Source of the DNA: Pseudomonadota bacterium
Lineage (GTDB): Bacteria > Pseudomonadota > Gammaproteobacteria > Steroidobacterales > Steroidobacteraceae
DNA: 64,000 bases
Assembly: GCA_016705325.1 (NCBI GenBank)
Contig: JADIYJ010000003.1
Coordinates: 62,001-126,000 of the forward strand
Direction of reading: 5' to 3'
Each line of letters starts with the position of its first letter. Within the stretch, counting starts at the first letter, position 1. The notes under the pieces were generated by a model, which saw only the letters and a list, made by a program, of their open reading frames with translations, was not told the origin of the DNA and searched no databases. The position numbers were made by a program, and so were the translations under genes. Below, piece after piece: positions 42,617-52,514 of this stretch.

Positions 42617-45031
42617 TCAGCCACGCAGTTTCGAGCCGGCTGGATCGTAGGGCGGCGCGCGCAGGATGCGGGCGGCGCGCGGCGTGCCCAGTATCGTGAC
42701 CGACAGCGGGTCGGATGTTTCGCACCATTCCGTGTCGACGTAGGCCAGCGCAAGACTCTGCCGCACGTGATGGCCGTAGGCCCCGGAGGTGACGTAGCCG
42801 ATGCGTCGACCTTCGCGATGAATCGGCTCGTAGCCCGTGGCGTCGGCGTCGGGCGATTCGACCTGCAGCAGCACGAGGTGCTGCGGTGGGCCGGCGGCCT
42901 GCGCAGACAGGAACGCGTCGCGGCCGATGAAATCACCCTTGTCAGTCGCAACGAAGCGCGCCAGGCCCGCCATGGCCGGCGTGCACGACGTGGAAAACTC
43001 CAGCGACCAGACTCCGTAGCCTTTCTCGAGCCGCAGGCTGTCCTGCGCGCGCATGCCGATCGGCCGCATGCCCAGCGGAGTACCGGCGGCCAGCAATTCC
43101 TGCCAGAGCGCGTGCTGCTGCGACGCACGCAGGTTGATTTCGTAACCGAGCTCGCCGCTGAGCGAAAGGCGCGCGACGACCGCAGGCATCGTTGCGACGT
43201 CGATACTGGCGCAGCCCATGAAGGGAATGCCGCGGTCGGAGACGTCGCTCGTCGTGAGCGAGGCCAGGATCGCGCGCGACTGCGGTCCCGACAGCGAAAA
43301 CCCGAGCCAGCTCGCCGAGAGGTTCTCGATGTCCACACCCGACGCGGGCAGGTGATCGTGGAACCAGCGCAGGTGCCACTCCTGCAGGAAATACGAACCG
43401 ACGAGCCAGTAGCGATCTTGGTCGAGCCTCGTGACGGTGAGATCGCCCATCAGGCGGCCTGCAGGATTCAGCATCGGTGCCAGGCGGATGCGGCCCACGG
43501 CGGGCAGACGCGAGGCGAGCAGGTGGTCGAGCCATTTCCCTGCGCCCGGTCCGCGAACTTCGTAGCGCGCGTACACGCCGGTGTCCAGCAGTCCCGCCGC
43601 GGCTCGGGTCGCGGCGACTTCCGCCGCGACGAAGCGATCCGCCGTGGACCGTCGCAATGTCGGTGGTTCGACGAAGTCCGGCTCGCCGGTCGCGAAGTAC
43701 TGCGGCGATTCCATGCCCCAGACCACGCCGAAGCGCGCGCCGAGCGCCTTCTGCGCCGCGTAGCTCGGCGTCGTCTTCAGGGGCCGGCCCGCCGGCAACT
43801 CTTCGTTGGGATAGGCAATGACGAAACGTCGTGCGTAGAACTGCGCCGTGGTGTCGAGCAGGTAGCGGTCTGTGGATGCGAACTTGCCGTAGCGGGCGAC
43901 GTCCATGCCGAAGATGTCGGTGCCCGGGTCGCCCTCGACGATCCAGTCAGACAGCACCTTGCCGATCGCGCCGCCCTGCGAGAAGCCCCCCATGCAGCCG
44001 CACGCCGCCCAGAAATTGCGCAGGCCCGGCACGGGGCCGACCAGCGGATTGCCGTCGGGCGTGAACGTGAACGCGCCGTTGACCCACTTGCGGATGCCTG
44101 CGCGCTGCAACGACGGAAAGCGCGAGAACCCGATCAGCAGCTCCGGGCTGATGCGGTCGATGTCCTCGGGCAGCAACTCCATGCCGTAGTCCCACTCGGC
44201 GCCCTCGGCGTGCCAGTGCCGCGGATTGCGTTCGTACACGCCAAGGATCACGCCCTTGCGTTCCTGCTGCAGGTACGTGCAGCCTTCGAGGTCGGTCACG
44301 CATGGCATCTCGTCCGCACGCGCCAGCAGCTCCGGCAGGTCTTCGGTGATGAGGTAGTGGTGCTGCATCGGTGTCAGCGGCAGGTCCACGCCCACCATGC
44401 GGCCGACCCGGCGCGCCCACAGGCCGCCGGCATTCACCACGTGCTGCGCGACGACCGTCCCGTGCTCGGTCTCGACCAGCCAGCCGTCGGCGTGCGGCCG
44501 CAGGCCCGTCACGCGGTTGCGCAGGATCACGTCGGCGCCATGCTTGCGTGCAGCGATGGCAAACGCATGCGTCGTGCCGTGCGGATCCACTGCGCCTTCG
44601 TGCGGATCGAAGAGGCCACCCAGCAGCCCGCCCGGGTCGACGATCGGACATGCGTCCACGATCTCTGCCGGCGTCGCCAGCCGCGCCTCGATGCCAAGCG
44701 TCTGGTAGATCGCGAATTCCGACTGCAGCCACTCCCAGCGCTCGGGCGTCGTCGCGATGCTGTATCCCCCCGGCATGTGCATGCCGACGCTCTGGCCGCT
44801 CTCGGCCTCGATTTCCCGGTACAGCTTGATCGTGTACGCCTGCAGGGCAGCGATGTGCGGGTCGTCGTTGATGGCGTGGAAACCCGCCGCGGCGTGCCAG
44901 GTGGAGCCGGCCGTCAGCTCCGCGCGCTCGATCAGTGCGATGTCGCCCCAGCCCTTGCGCGTGAGGTGATACAGGACGCTCGCCCCGACGATGCCCCCGC
45001 CGATCACGACGACGCGGTAGTGACTCTTCAT
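42617..45031 (-). CDS. Dimethylglycine/sarcosine dehydrogenase-family flavoenzyme
   Basis: 804 residues, the size of dimethylglycine dehydrogenase. The FAD Rossmann motif is VVVIGGGIVGASVLYHL (residues 7-23). GSTWHAAAG at 42-50 holds His46, the position of covalent FAD attachment in the family. After the DAO domain (to about 375) and the FAO-type middle domain, the C-terminal GcvT-like tetrahydrofolate domain (from about 420) includes LSLSGELGYEINL and RLEKGYGVWSLEF. It oxidatively demethylates N-methyl amino acids and passes formaldehyde units to folate. It follows the MttB-family gene by six bases. Confidence 0.88.
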   Translation of the reverse strand: MKSHYRVVVIGGGIVGASVLYHLTRKGWGDIALIERAELTAGSTWHAAAGFHAINDDPHIAALQAYTIKLYREIEAESGQSVGMHMPGGYSIATTPERWEWLQSEFAIYQTLGIEARLATPAEIVDACPIVDPGGLLGGLFDPHEGAVDPHGTTHAFAIAARKHGADVILRNRVTGLRPHADGWLVETEHGTVVAQHVVNAGGLWARRVGRMVGVDLPLTPMQHHYLITEDLPELLARADEMPCVTDLEGCTYLQQERKGVILGVYERNPRHWHAEGAEWDYGMELLPEDIDRISPELLIGFSRFPSLQRAGIRKWVNGAFTFTPDGNPLVGPVPGLRNFWAACGCMGGFSQGGAIGKVLSDWIVEGDPGTDIFGMDVARYGKFASTDRYLLDTTAQFYARRFVIAYPNEELPAGRPLKTTPSYAAQKALGARFGVVWGMESPQYFATGEPDFVEPPTLRRSTADRFVAAEVAATRAAAGLLDTGVYARYEVRGPGAGKWLDHLLASRLPAVGRIRLAPMLNPAGRLMGDLTVTRLDQDRYWLVGSYFLQEWHLRWFHDHLPASGVDIENLSASWLGFSLSGPQSRAILASLTTSDVSDRGIPFMGCASIDVATMPAVVARLSLSGELGYEINLRASQQHALWQELLAAGTPLGMRPIGMRAQDSLRLEKGYGVWSLEFSTSCTPAMAGLARFVATDKGDFIGRDAFLSAQAAGPPQHLVLLQVESPDADATGYEPIHREGRRIGYVTSGAYGHHVRQSLALAYVDTEWCETSDPLSVTILGTPRAARILRAPPYDPAGSKLRG

Positions 45032-45037
45032 TACCTG

Positions 45038-46591
45038 CTAGTCCTCGTCGAGGCTGTCCGCCAGCGCCGCGCGGCGCTCGCGCATGAATTGCTGCAAGGC
45101 CTCGTCGATCCCGGGATCGAGCCCGGGATCTTCGTAGTCGGCGAGCATGCGTTTCCAGACCACGTTCGCGCGCTGTTCGGCGTTCAGGCTGCCTTCGCTC
45201 GACCATTGCTCGTACGACGAGTAATCGGCGATGGTCGACTGGTGGAACGCCGCCTCGAAGTTTTCCTGCGTGTGAGCGCAACCGAGGAAGTGGCCGCCCG
45301 GACCGACCTCACGGATGGCGTCGAGCGCCTGGCCGCGCGGGCTCACGTCCATGCCGCTCGCCAGCGCCTGCATCATCGCCAGCTGGTCGACGTCCATGAC
45401 GAATTTTTCGTATCCCGCGACCAGCCCGCCTTCGAGCCAGCCGGCCGCATGCGTGACGAGGTTGACCCCGGCGAGCAGGGTCGGCAGCAGCGTGTGCGCG
45501 CTTTCGTAGGCGGCCTGCGCATCCGCGACCTTCGACGAGCAGAGCGATCCGCCGCTGCGGCACGGCACGCCGAGCCTGCGCGCCAGCTGCGCGGTCGCGA
45601 AGATCATCTGCGTGGCTTCTGCCGTGCCGAACGTCGGCGCGCCCGTGCGCATCGAGATGGCGCCGACAAATGAGCCCATGATCACCGGCGCACCCGGTCG
45701 GACGAGCTGCGTCAGCGCCATGCCGGCCAGCGTCTCGGCCAGCAGCTCAGCCATGCAGCCTGCAGGCGTCACCGGCCCCATCGCGCCGGCCAGCACCGCG
45801 GGCACGACGATCGTGCCCTGGTTGTGCGAGGCGAAGGCGCGCAGCGCGCCGAGCATGCGGCCGTCGAAGGTCAACGGTGAGTTCGAATTGATGTTGCCGA
45901 GCAGGACGCAGTGGGCGTCGACGAAGCCTTGGCCGAACAGGATGCCGGCCATGCGCACGGCATCCGCTGCGTGTCCCGGCGTTTCGGGCGTGCCCTCGCA
46001 GCCCTGGTCACTGTAACGGAAGAACGCATACTGCACGTCGAGGTGACGCTTTCCTGCGGGCACGTCCATCGGTTCGACCATGCAGCCGCCGGAGAAATGG
46101 ATCGCAGGCGCGACGTGGGCGAGCTTGATGAAGTTGTGCAGGTCGGCGAGCGTGCCGTAGCGGCGGCCGCCATCGAGGTCCGTCACGAAGGGCGGACCGC
46201 CGACCGGCGAGAACACCGTCGCATCCCCGCCGAAGCGCACGCTGCGTGCGGGGTTTCTCGCGTGCAGCATGAACTCGCGCGGGGCCGTGCGCAGCAACTG
46301 GCGGGCGAGGCCGCGCGGAATGCGCACCCGCTCGCCCTGCACGTCGGCCCCCGCTTCGCGCCACAGGCGCAATGATTCCGGGTCGCGCCGGAACTCGATG
46401 CCGACTTCTTCGAGGATCGCCTCGGCGTTGGTCTCGATGATCTCGACGGCCTCGTCGTTCAGCAGCTCGACCGTGGGGATGCGGCGGCGAATGTAGGGCA
46501 GCTTGCCGGCCGCACGGTGCGAGCGCGCTGCGCGACGGAGCTCGCGGTTGCTGCTGCGACCGGCGCGGTTGATCGTGGACGTGTCGCTCAA
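45038..46591 (-). CDS. MttB-family (COG5598) methyltransferase without pyrrolysine
   Basis: 517 residues with the MttB TIM-barrel pattern: IETNAEAILEEVGIEFRRDP, FMLHARNPARSVRFGG, GGPPFVTDLDGGRRYGTLAD and VGPGGHFLGCAHTQENFEAAF. The frame has no amber codon, so it is a non-pyrrolysine member like MtgB, MtpB or MtcB, which demethylate betaines. No corrinoid protein is encoded beside it; the nearest is at 13530. It is first in an operon with the dimethylglycine-dehydrogenase-type enzyme and a transporter, suggesting stepwise demethylation of a quaternary amine. Confidence 0.88.
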   Translation of the reverse strand: MSDTSTINRAGRSSNRELRRAARSHRAAGKLPYIRRRIPTVELLNDEAVEIIETNAEAILEEVGIEFRRDPESLRLWREAGADVQGERVRIPRGLARQLLRTAPREFMLHARNPARSVRFGGDATVFSPVGGPPFVTDLDGGRRYGTLADLHNFIKLAHVAPAIHFSGGCMVEPMDVPAGKRHLDVQYAFFRYSDQGCEGTPETPGHAADAVRMAGILFGQGFVDAHCVLLGNINSNSPLTFDGRMLGALRAFASHNQGTIVVPAVLAGAMGPVTPAGCMAELLAETLAGMALTQLVRPGAPVIMGSFVGAISMRTGAPTFGTAEATQMIFATAQLARRLGVPCRSGGSLCSSKVADAQAAYESAHTLLPTLLAGVNLVTHAAGWLEGGLVAGYEKFVMDVDQLAMMQALASGMDVSPRGQALDAIREVGPGGHFLGCAHTQENFEAAFHQSTIADYSSYEQWSSEGSLNAEQRANVVWKRMLADYEDPGLDPGIDEALQQFMRERRAALADSLDED

Positions 46592-46615
46592 AGGCGCCGC
46601 TGTTGACGTCGGTCG

Positions 46616-48028
46616 TCAGGTTGGGCGTTTCTGCCGCAGGTCCCCGCGCATGCGCGCGTACTCGAGCTCGAATGCCTCGGTGAACGACCGCGGCAATTCT
46701 TCGCTGCCGGCGGTCTGCTGGGTGAGCAGGCGGTAGAACTCGGAATAGTGCTCCCAGTACCGGGGACGCGGGTCCTGGCCCGGTGCGAGCTGGCGGGCGC
46801 GGCCCTGCTCGAACTGGTCGGCGACGTTTGCCGGCGAGAGCTGGCCGAGTACGGAGTCGAGCCCTGCCTTCATGCCGGCGGCAAGCGCCGTCTCGTGGTC
46901 ACGCATGTCCTGCAGCACGTCCCGCAACGAGTCGACCGGGCCTGCGAAGAGTCGCCCGTGCGCTTCGAACAGGCGCTGCAACGCCTGCTCGATGCTCGTC
47001 GACGAACGCAGTGGGTTGCTGCTGTTGCCCGGCGCCACTGGCAGTGCCGCGACGGCTGCGCCCACGGCGCCCGTCGCACGCGCACGCATGATGTCGTTGA
47101 GTCCAACGACTGCCTCGCGCAACAACTGGCCGGCGACGAGCGGCAGCATGGCCTGGGCTTCGGGCGAGAGCGCGGTCGGATCGATGCCTGCGCCGCGGCA
47201 GAAAGCCTGCACCGCCGAGCGCAGGTCCGTCCACGTGCTGGCCTGCTGGTGAAACGGGACCGAGCGCTCACGGGCTTCAATGCGCGTCTTGCGTCGCGCC
47301 AACGCGTCCTCGAGTTCTTCGCGCGGAATCTGGCGCGTGCGCAGTGCCCAATCCTGGTTGCCAGGGGCTGTTGCAGCTGACCTGCCGAGTGGCGACGGAA
47401 AAGGGGCCGGCGCGCCGTCAGCGGCTGGCGCCATGCCGGGCACGACGGAGTCGATGCGGCCCGTGGGCGTCGGGTCGAACGAACCCTCGCCGGGCGATTC
47501 GACGGAGCGCTGCAGAGTCTGCAGCAGGTTCGCGCGCGCCTCGGCGTTCAGGCGCACGCCGAACGCATTGCCGACCGGGAGCGAGCCACTCGCATCGGTC
47601 TCGCGCGGCGTCAGCAGGTTGTCGAAGTTCAGGTTGTGGCCGATGCCCGAGTCGAGGTGTTTCGCGGCGGATTGCTCTTCGCCCGTCGCGGGCAGGAAAT
47701 CGATTCGATTGTCGAGGCTGACGAGGATGTCGTAGTCGCCCACGCGCAGCCGGTCGCCATCGCTCAGCTCGACACGACCGGTGTCCGAGGCGGGATCGTC
47801 CGCGTCGTTGACGAAGACGCCGTTCGTGCTGGTGTCGATCAGCCAGTACTTGCCGCTGTGGAACTGCACTTCGAAATGATGGCCGGAAACCACGCGACGC
47901 GGGTCGGGCAGGACCCAGTCGTTGCCCGGCGCACGCCCGACCGTGCCACCGTTCACGCCGAACACACGCGAACGGTTTTCGCCGAGTTCGCGATAATGGT
48001 CGCTGATGACGCGAAGTTTGATGGCCAT
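46616..48028 (-). CDS. FHA-domain protein, TagH-like (type VI secretion associated)
   Basis: 470 residues. An FHA domain covers about residues 1-110, with the phosphothreonine-binding GGTVGRAPGNDWVLPDP, SGHHFEV and DTSTNGVFVND. A proline-rich linker is followed by a C-terminal helical region of the TagH/ImpI type (LRSAVQAFCRGAGIDP...LREAVVGLNDIMRAR). In T6SS loci the protein is part of the threonine-phosphorylation switch. No other T6SS gene is present in the window. It ends 24 bp before the MttB-family start on the same strand. Confidence 0.8.
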   Translation of the reverse strand: MAIKLRVISDHYRELGENRSRVFGVNGGTVGRAPGNDWVLPDPRRVVSGHHFEVQFHSGKYWLIDTSTNGVFVNDADDPASDTGRVELSDGDRLRVGDYDILVSLDNRIDFLPATGEEQSAAKHLDSGIGHNLNFDNLLTPRETDASGSLPVGNAFGVRLNAEARANLLQTLQRSVESPGEGSFDPTPTGRIDSVVPGMAPAADGAPAPFPSPLGRSAATAPGNQDWALRTRQIPREELEDALARRKTRIEARERSVPFHQQASTWTDLRSAVQAFCRGAGIDPTALSPEAQAMLPLVAGQLLREAVVGLNDIMRARATGAVGAAVAALPVAPGNSSNPLRSSTSIEQALQRLFEAHGRLFAGPVDSLRDVLQDMRDHETALAAGMKAGLDSVLGQLSPANVADQFEQGRARQLAPGQDPRPRYWEHYSEFYRLLTQQTAGSEELPRSFTEAFELEYARMRGDLRQKRPT

Positions 48029-48152
48029 GGTGTTGCTGGCGCTGGCTGCCTGATGCCCGCAGTCTATCCCGTCGACAGGCCGGAAGCGGCTGACGCTGGT
48101 CCGCGACCCTTGTAATATGCGACGACCCTAACACGCAAGGCGTGCCGGCCTC

Positions 48153-48500
48153 ATGGCCTCCAGTCACATTTTCAAGGTCATTTTCCACAACCAGGGCAAG
48201 GTCTTCGAGATCTACGCCCGCAAGGTGGGCCATGGCGCGATGTTCGGCTTCATCGAGGTCGAGGAACTGATTTTCGGCGAGCGCTCGTCGGTCGTGGTCG
48301 ACCCCTCCGAGGAAAAGATCCAGGTCGAGTTTGCCGGCGTCAAGCGCACCTACCTGCCGCTGCACTCGGTGATCCGCATCGACGAAGTGCGCAAGTCGGG
48401 CGTCAGCAAGGTTTCGGCGGCGGAATCCGCCTCCAATGTCGCGCAGTTTCCGTTCCCCGTGTACACCCCGCCAGGCGGGCCTGGCAACCGCGAAAAGTAG
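48153..48500 (+). CDS. DUF1820 family protein
   Basis: 115 residues. HIFKVIFHNQGKVFEIYARKV, LFGFIEVEE-type strands (MFGFIEVEELIFGERSSVVV) and KRTYLPLHSVIRIDEV define DUF1820, a family confined mainly to gammaproteobacteria. The function is unknown. A promoter is likely in the AT-richer stretch around 48108-48132. It precedes purL by 97 bp. Confidence 0.88.
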   Translation: MASSHIFKVIFHNQGKVFEIYARKVGHGAMFGFIEVEELIFGERSSVVVDPSEEKIQVEFAGVKRTYLPLHSVIRIDEVRKSGVSKVSAAESASNVAQFPFPVYTPPGGPGNREK

Positions 48501-48596
48501 AGCAGCGGCGCGGCTTTACGCCGCCGCGCGCTGGCCCGGGACAGCCTGCTCCGGTATTATTTGCCGTTCACTTTTGACCGGCGGCCGCCCTCGCTC

Positions 48597-51500
48597 ATGC
48601 TCACCTTCAGCGGCGCTCCCGCGCTCTCGGATTTCCGGCTCGAAAAGGTCCTGGCGGCCGTCCGCGATCGGGTTGCGCACGTTGAATCGGTCGACACCCG
48701 GTACATCCATCTGGTCGAGGTCTCGGCTCCGCTGTCGGACGAACAGCGTGTCGTGGTCGAGGCGCTGCTGCGTTACGGTCCGTCGACCCGGGCCGATGGC
48801 CCGTCGGATGCGCCCGCGGGCAGATTGCTGCTGGTCGTGCCGCGCTTCGGCACCGTGTCACCCTGGTCTTCGAAAGCGACCGACATCGCCCATGTCTGCG
48901 GCCTGGGCACCGTTACCCGCATGGAGCGGGGCGTTGCTTATTACATAGGGTCTTCGCAGCCACTCAGCAAGGCGGAGCATGCGGCGATCGCTGCGGTCAT
49001 TCACGACCGGATGACCGAGGATGTGCTCGATTCAATCGCGGCTGCAGCGGGCCTGTTCGCGCATCATGCGCCGCAACCGCTCGCGACCGTACCGGTCCTG
49101 GCGCAGGGTCGGACGGCACTCGAGCGGGCCAATGCCGAGCTTGGTCTCGCGCTGTCCGAAGACGAGATCGACTACCTGGTCGCCGCGTTTTCCGGGCAGT
49201 TGCGGCGCGACCCGAGCGACGTCGAACTGATGATGTTCGCGCAGGCCAACTCCGAGCACTGCCGGCACAAGATCTTCAACGCGGACTGGATCGTCGACGG
49301 CAAGCGCAGCGAAAAGTCGTTGTTCGGCATGATCCGCAACACGCACCGCGTCAGCCCGCAGGGCGTGCTCTCGGCGTATCGCGACAACGCGGCCGTCATC
49401 GCCGGCTGGCCCGGCCGCCGCTGGTTCGCGCAGGCCGGTGACGGTACCTACGAGGCTTCGGACGAGTCCATCGACATCCTGATGAAAGTGGAGACGCACA
49501 ATCACCCGACGGCGATCTCGCCGTTCGCCGGCGCGGCCACCGGCTCGGGCGGCGAAATTCGTGACGAAGGCGCGACCGGGCGCGGCTCGAAGCCGAAGGC
49601 CGGTCTGGTCGGATTCTCGGTGTCGAACCTGCGTATCCCTGGTTTCGAGCAGCCATGGGAGCAGGACTTCGGCCGGCCCGAGCGCATCGTGTCGGCACTG
49701 CAGATCATGCTCGATGGTCCGCTCGGCGCCGCCGCGTTCAACAATGAGTTCGGCCGGCCCGGCATCTGCGGTTACTTCCGCACGTTCGAGCAGCGGGTGG
49801 AAACGCCTGGACGTTCGCCGCTGCGCGGCTACCACAAGCCGATCATGATCGCGGGCGGTCTCGGCAACATTCGCCGCTCGCATGTCGAGAAGGCACCCGT
49901 CGTCGCAGGCGCGAAGATCGTCGTGCTCGGCGGCCCGTCGATGCTGATCGGACTCGGTGGTGGCGCCGCGTCGTCGATGGGCGCCGGTGCCAGTTCGGCG
50001 GATCTCGATTTCGCATCGGTACAGCGCGGCAACCCCGAGATGCAGCGTCGCGCGCAGGAGGTCATCGATGCCTGCTGGGCGATGGCCGACGAGAACCCGA
50101 TCCTGCTCATCCACGACGTCGGTGCCGGCGGTCTCTCCAACGCGATTCCAGAATCGGTGCACTTCGGCACGACCGGTGGCCGCATCGACCTGCGCAAGAT
50201 CCTGAGCGACGAGCCGGGCATGTCGCCGCTCGAACTCTGGTGCAACGAATCGCAGGAACGCTACGTGCTGGTGATCGCCGCGGAGCGGCTCGCCGCGTTC
50301 GGCGCGCTGTGCGATCGCGAACGATGTCCTTTCGCCGTGGTCGGCGACGTCACCGACGATGCGATCCTGCGCGTGGAAGATCCGCAGTTCGGCAATACGC
50401 CGGTCGACATGCCGCTCGAGACGCTGCTCGGCAAGCCGCCGAAAATGACGCGCGACGTGCAGCGCCTGCCGCACGCAGGCGACGGGTTCTCGGCGCAGGA
50501 CGTGACCGACCTGCGCGAGGCGGCGCTGCGCGTGCTGTGCCTGCCTGCCGTCGCCGACAAGACGTTCCTGATCACGATTGGGGACCGCTCGGTCGGCGGC
50601 ATGATCAGTCGCGACCCGCTGGTCGGTCCGTGGCAGGTCGCGGTGAGCGACGTCGCGGTCACGGTCTCTGATTATTTCTCGACGCACGGCGAGGCGATGG
50701 CGATGGGTGAGCGCACGCCGCTCGCGCTGCTCGACGCCGCCGCATCGGGCCGCATGGCCGTCGCCGAGTCCGTCACCAACATCATCGCGGCCGACATCCG
50801 TCGCATCGAAGACATCCGGCTGTCCGCCAACTGGATGGCCGCCTGCGGCGAGCCGGGCGAGGACGCGGACCTCTACGACACGGTGCATGCGGTGGGCGAA
50901 GAATTCTGCCCAGCGCTCGGCATCGCGATTCCGGTCGGCAAGGACTCGCTGTCGATGAAGACCGCGTGGAGCGGGCCCGATGGCGCGCGCAAGGTCGTCT
51001 CGCCCGTCTCGCTGATCGTCTCGGCGTTCGCGCCGGTCGAGGACGTGCGCCGCACGCTCACGCCCCGGCTGCGACTCGATCGCGGCGCCACGCGCCTGCT
51101 GCTGGTCGACCTGGGCGCCGGTCGCAATCGCCTGGGCGCGTCCTGCCTGGCGCAGGTCCATGGCCGAATCGGTGACGAAGCCCCGGACTGCGATGACGCC
51201 GGCCGCCTGCGCGCATTCGTCGGCGCGGTCATCGAACTGCGGCGCCACGGGCTGATTCTCGCGTACCACGATCGTTCGGATGGCGGACTGTTCGCGACGC
51301 TGGCGGAGATGGCCTTTGCCGGGCACTGCGGACTCGACATCACGCTGGCCGCCGGTGATCAGGCCGGGGCTGTCGCCGAACTCTTTGCCGAAGAGCTGGG
51401 CGCCGTGCTGCAGGTCGAGACCTTGCGTCTTGCCGAAGTGCAGGCTGTTTTCGCCGCTGCGGGCCTGGGCCCGGTGGTGCATGACCTGGGCACCGCCGAA

Positions 51501-52514
51501 GCGTTCGATCGCATCGTCATCGACGACCGTCACGGCAAGACGGTGCTGGATGCGACGCGCACCGACCTGCGTTCGGCGTGGTCCGAGACCAGCTATCGCC
51601 TGCAGTCGCTGCGCGACAATCCGGTCTGCGCGCACGAAGAGCGCGAGCAGGTCACGGATCCGAGAAACCCGGGCCTGTTTGCGACGCTCAGCTACGACCC
51701 GGCCGAGGACATCGCGGCGCCGTACGTACTGCGCGGGGTTCGGCCCGAGATCGCGATCCTGCGCGAGCAGGGCGTGAACAGCCAGCTGGAGATGGCCGCG
51801 GCGTTCGATCGTGCCGGGTTCCGCCCGGCCGACGTGCACATGACCGACCTGATCGCGGGGCGCACGCGGCTCGAGCGCTTCAAGGGCGTGGTCGCCTGCG
51901 GCGGCTTTTCCTACGGCGACGTGCTCGGCGCCGGCGAGGGCTGGGCGAAATCGATCCTCTTCAACGCCGCGCTGCGCGAGCAGTTCGCCGCCTTCTTCGC
52001 GCGCTCCGACAGCTTTGCGCTCGGCGTCTGCAACGGCTGCCAGATGATGTCGACGCTGAAGTCGCTGATCCCGGGAGCTGGCCACTGGCCACGGTTTGTC
52101 CGCAATCGCTCGGAGCAGTTCGAAGGCCGCGTAGGCCTGGTCGAAGTCCTGCCGACGCCGTCGATTTTCTTCAGCGGCATGGCGGGTTCGGTGCTGCCGA
52201 TCGCCGTCGCGCACGGCGAAGGTCGCGCGGAGTTCGTCGACGAGGCGGCGGAGCGTGACTGCACACGCGGCGGGCTGGTGAGCCTGCGCTGGGTCGACAA
52301 TTACGGCAAGGTCGCTCTGACGTACCCGTCCAACCCGAACGGTTCGCCAGCCGGCATCACCGGCCTGACGACGACAGACGGGCGCGTGACGATCCTGATG
52401 CCGCACCCCGAGCGCGTGTATCGGACCGTGCAGAACTCGTGGCACCCGGAGAACTGGGGCGAGGACGGCGGCTGGATGCGGATGTTCCGCAATGCGCGCG
52501 TCTGGGTCAGCTGA
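48597..52514 (+). CDS. purL: Phosphoribosylformylglycinamidine synthase
   Basis: 1305 residues from the ATG at 48597; a TTG 12 codons upstream is an alternative. It is the long single-chain PurL. An N-terminal PurS-like region is followed by the linker and two ATPase/FGAM synthase halves (MMFAQANSEHCRHKIFNADW, METHNHPT-type KVETHNHPTAISPFAGAATG, and VGKDSLSMK). The C-terminal glutamine amidotransferase has the nucleophile Cys1145 in VCNGCQMMS and the His-Glu pair in MPHPERV. It performs the fourth step of purine synthesis. A purine-rich minisatellite begins at the base after its stop. Confidence 0.97.
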   Translation: MLTFSGAPALSDFRLEKVLAAVRDRVAHVESVDTRYIHLVEVSAPLSDEQRVVVEALLRYGPSTRADGPSDAPAGRLLLVVPRFGTVSPWSSKATDIAHVCGLGTVTRMERGVAYYIGSSQPLSKAEHAAIAAVIHDRMTEDVLDSIAAAAGLFAHHAPQPLATVPVLAQGRTALERANAELGLALSEDEIDYLVAAFSGQLRRDPSDVELMMFAQANSEHCRHKIFNADWIVDGKRSEKSLFGMIRNTHRVSPQGVLSAYRDNAAVIAGWPGRRWFAQAGDGTYEASDESIDILMKVETHNHPTAISPFAGAATGSGGEIRDEGATGRGSKPKAGLVGFSVSNLRIPGFEQPWEQDFGRPERIVSALQIMLDGPLGAAAFNNEFGRPGICGYFRTFEQRVETPGRSPLRGYHKPIMIAGGLGNIRRSHVEKAPVVAGAKIVVLGGPSMLIGLGGGAASSMGAGASSADLDFASVQRGNPEMQRRAQEVIDACWAMADENPILLIHDVGAGGLSNAIPESVHFGTTGGRIDLRKILSDEPGMSPLELWCNESQERYVLVIAAERLAAFGALCDRERCPFAVVGDVTDDAILRVEDPQFGNTPVDMPLETLLGKPPKMTRDVQRLPHAGDGFSAQDVTDLREAALRVLCLPAVADKTFLITIGDRSVGGMISRDPLVGPWQVAVSDVAVTVSDYFSTHGEAMAMGERTPLALLDAAASGRMAVAESVTNIIAADIRRIEDIRLSANWMAACGEPGEDADLYDTVHAVGEEFCPALGIAIPVGKDSLSMKTAWSGPDGARKVVSPVSLIVSAFAPVEDVRRTLTPRLRLDRGATRLLLVDLGAGRNRLGASCLAQVHGRIGDEAPDCDDAGRLRAFVGAVIELRRHGLILAYHDRSDGGLFATLAEMAFAGHCGLDITLAAGDQAGAVAELFAEELGAVLQVETLRLAEVQAVFAAAGLGPVVHDLGTAEAFDRIVIDDRHGKTVLDATRTDLRSAWSETSYRLQSLRDNPVCAHEEREQVTDPRNPGLFATLSYDPAEDIAAPYVLRGVRPEIAILREQGVNSQLEMAAAFDRAGFRPADVHMTDLIAGRTRLERFKGVVACGGFSYGDVLGAGEGWAKSILFNAALREQFAAFFARSDSFALGVCNGCQMMSTLKSLIPGAGHWPRFVRNRSEQFEGRVGLVEVLPTPSIFFSGMAGSVLPIAVAHGEGRAEFVDEAAERDCTRGGLVSLRWVDNYGKVALTYPSNPNGSPAGITGLTTTDGRVTILMPHPERVYRTVQNSWHPENWGEDGGWMRMFRNARVWVS

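Noticed and set aside
42092..45673. An 1193-codon open frame antisense to the dimethylglycine-dehydrogenase-type gene
   Set aside because: Composition is that of an antisense shadow and no domain is recognisable.
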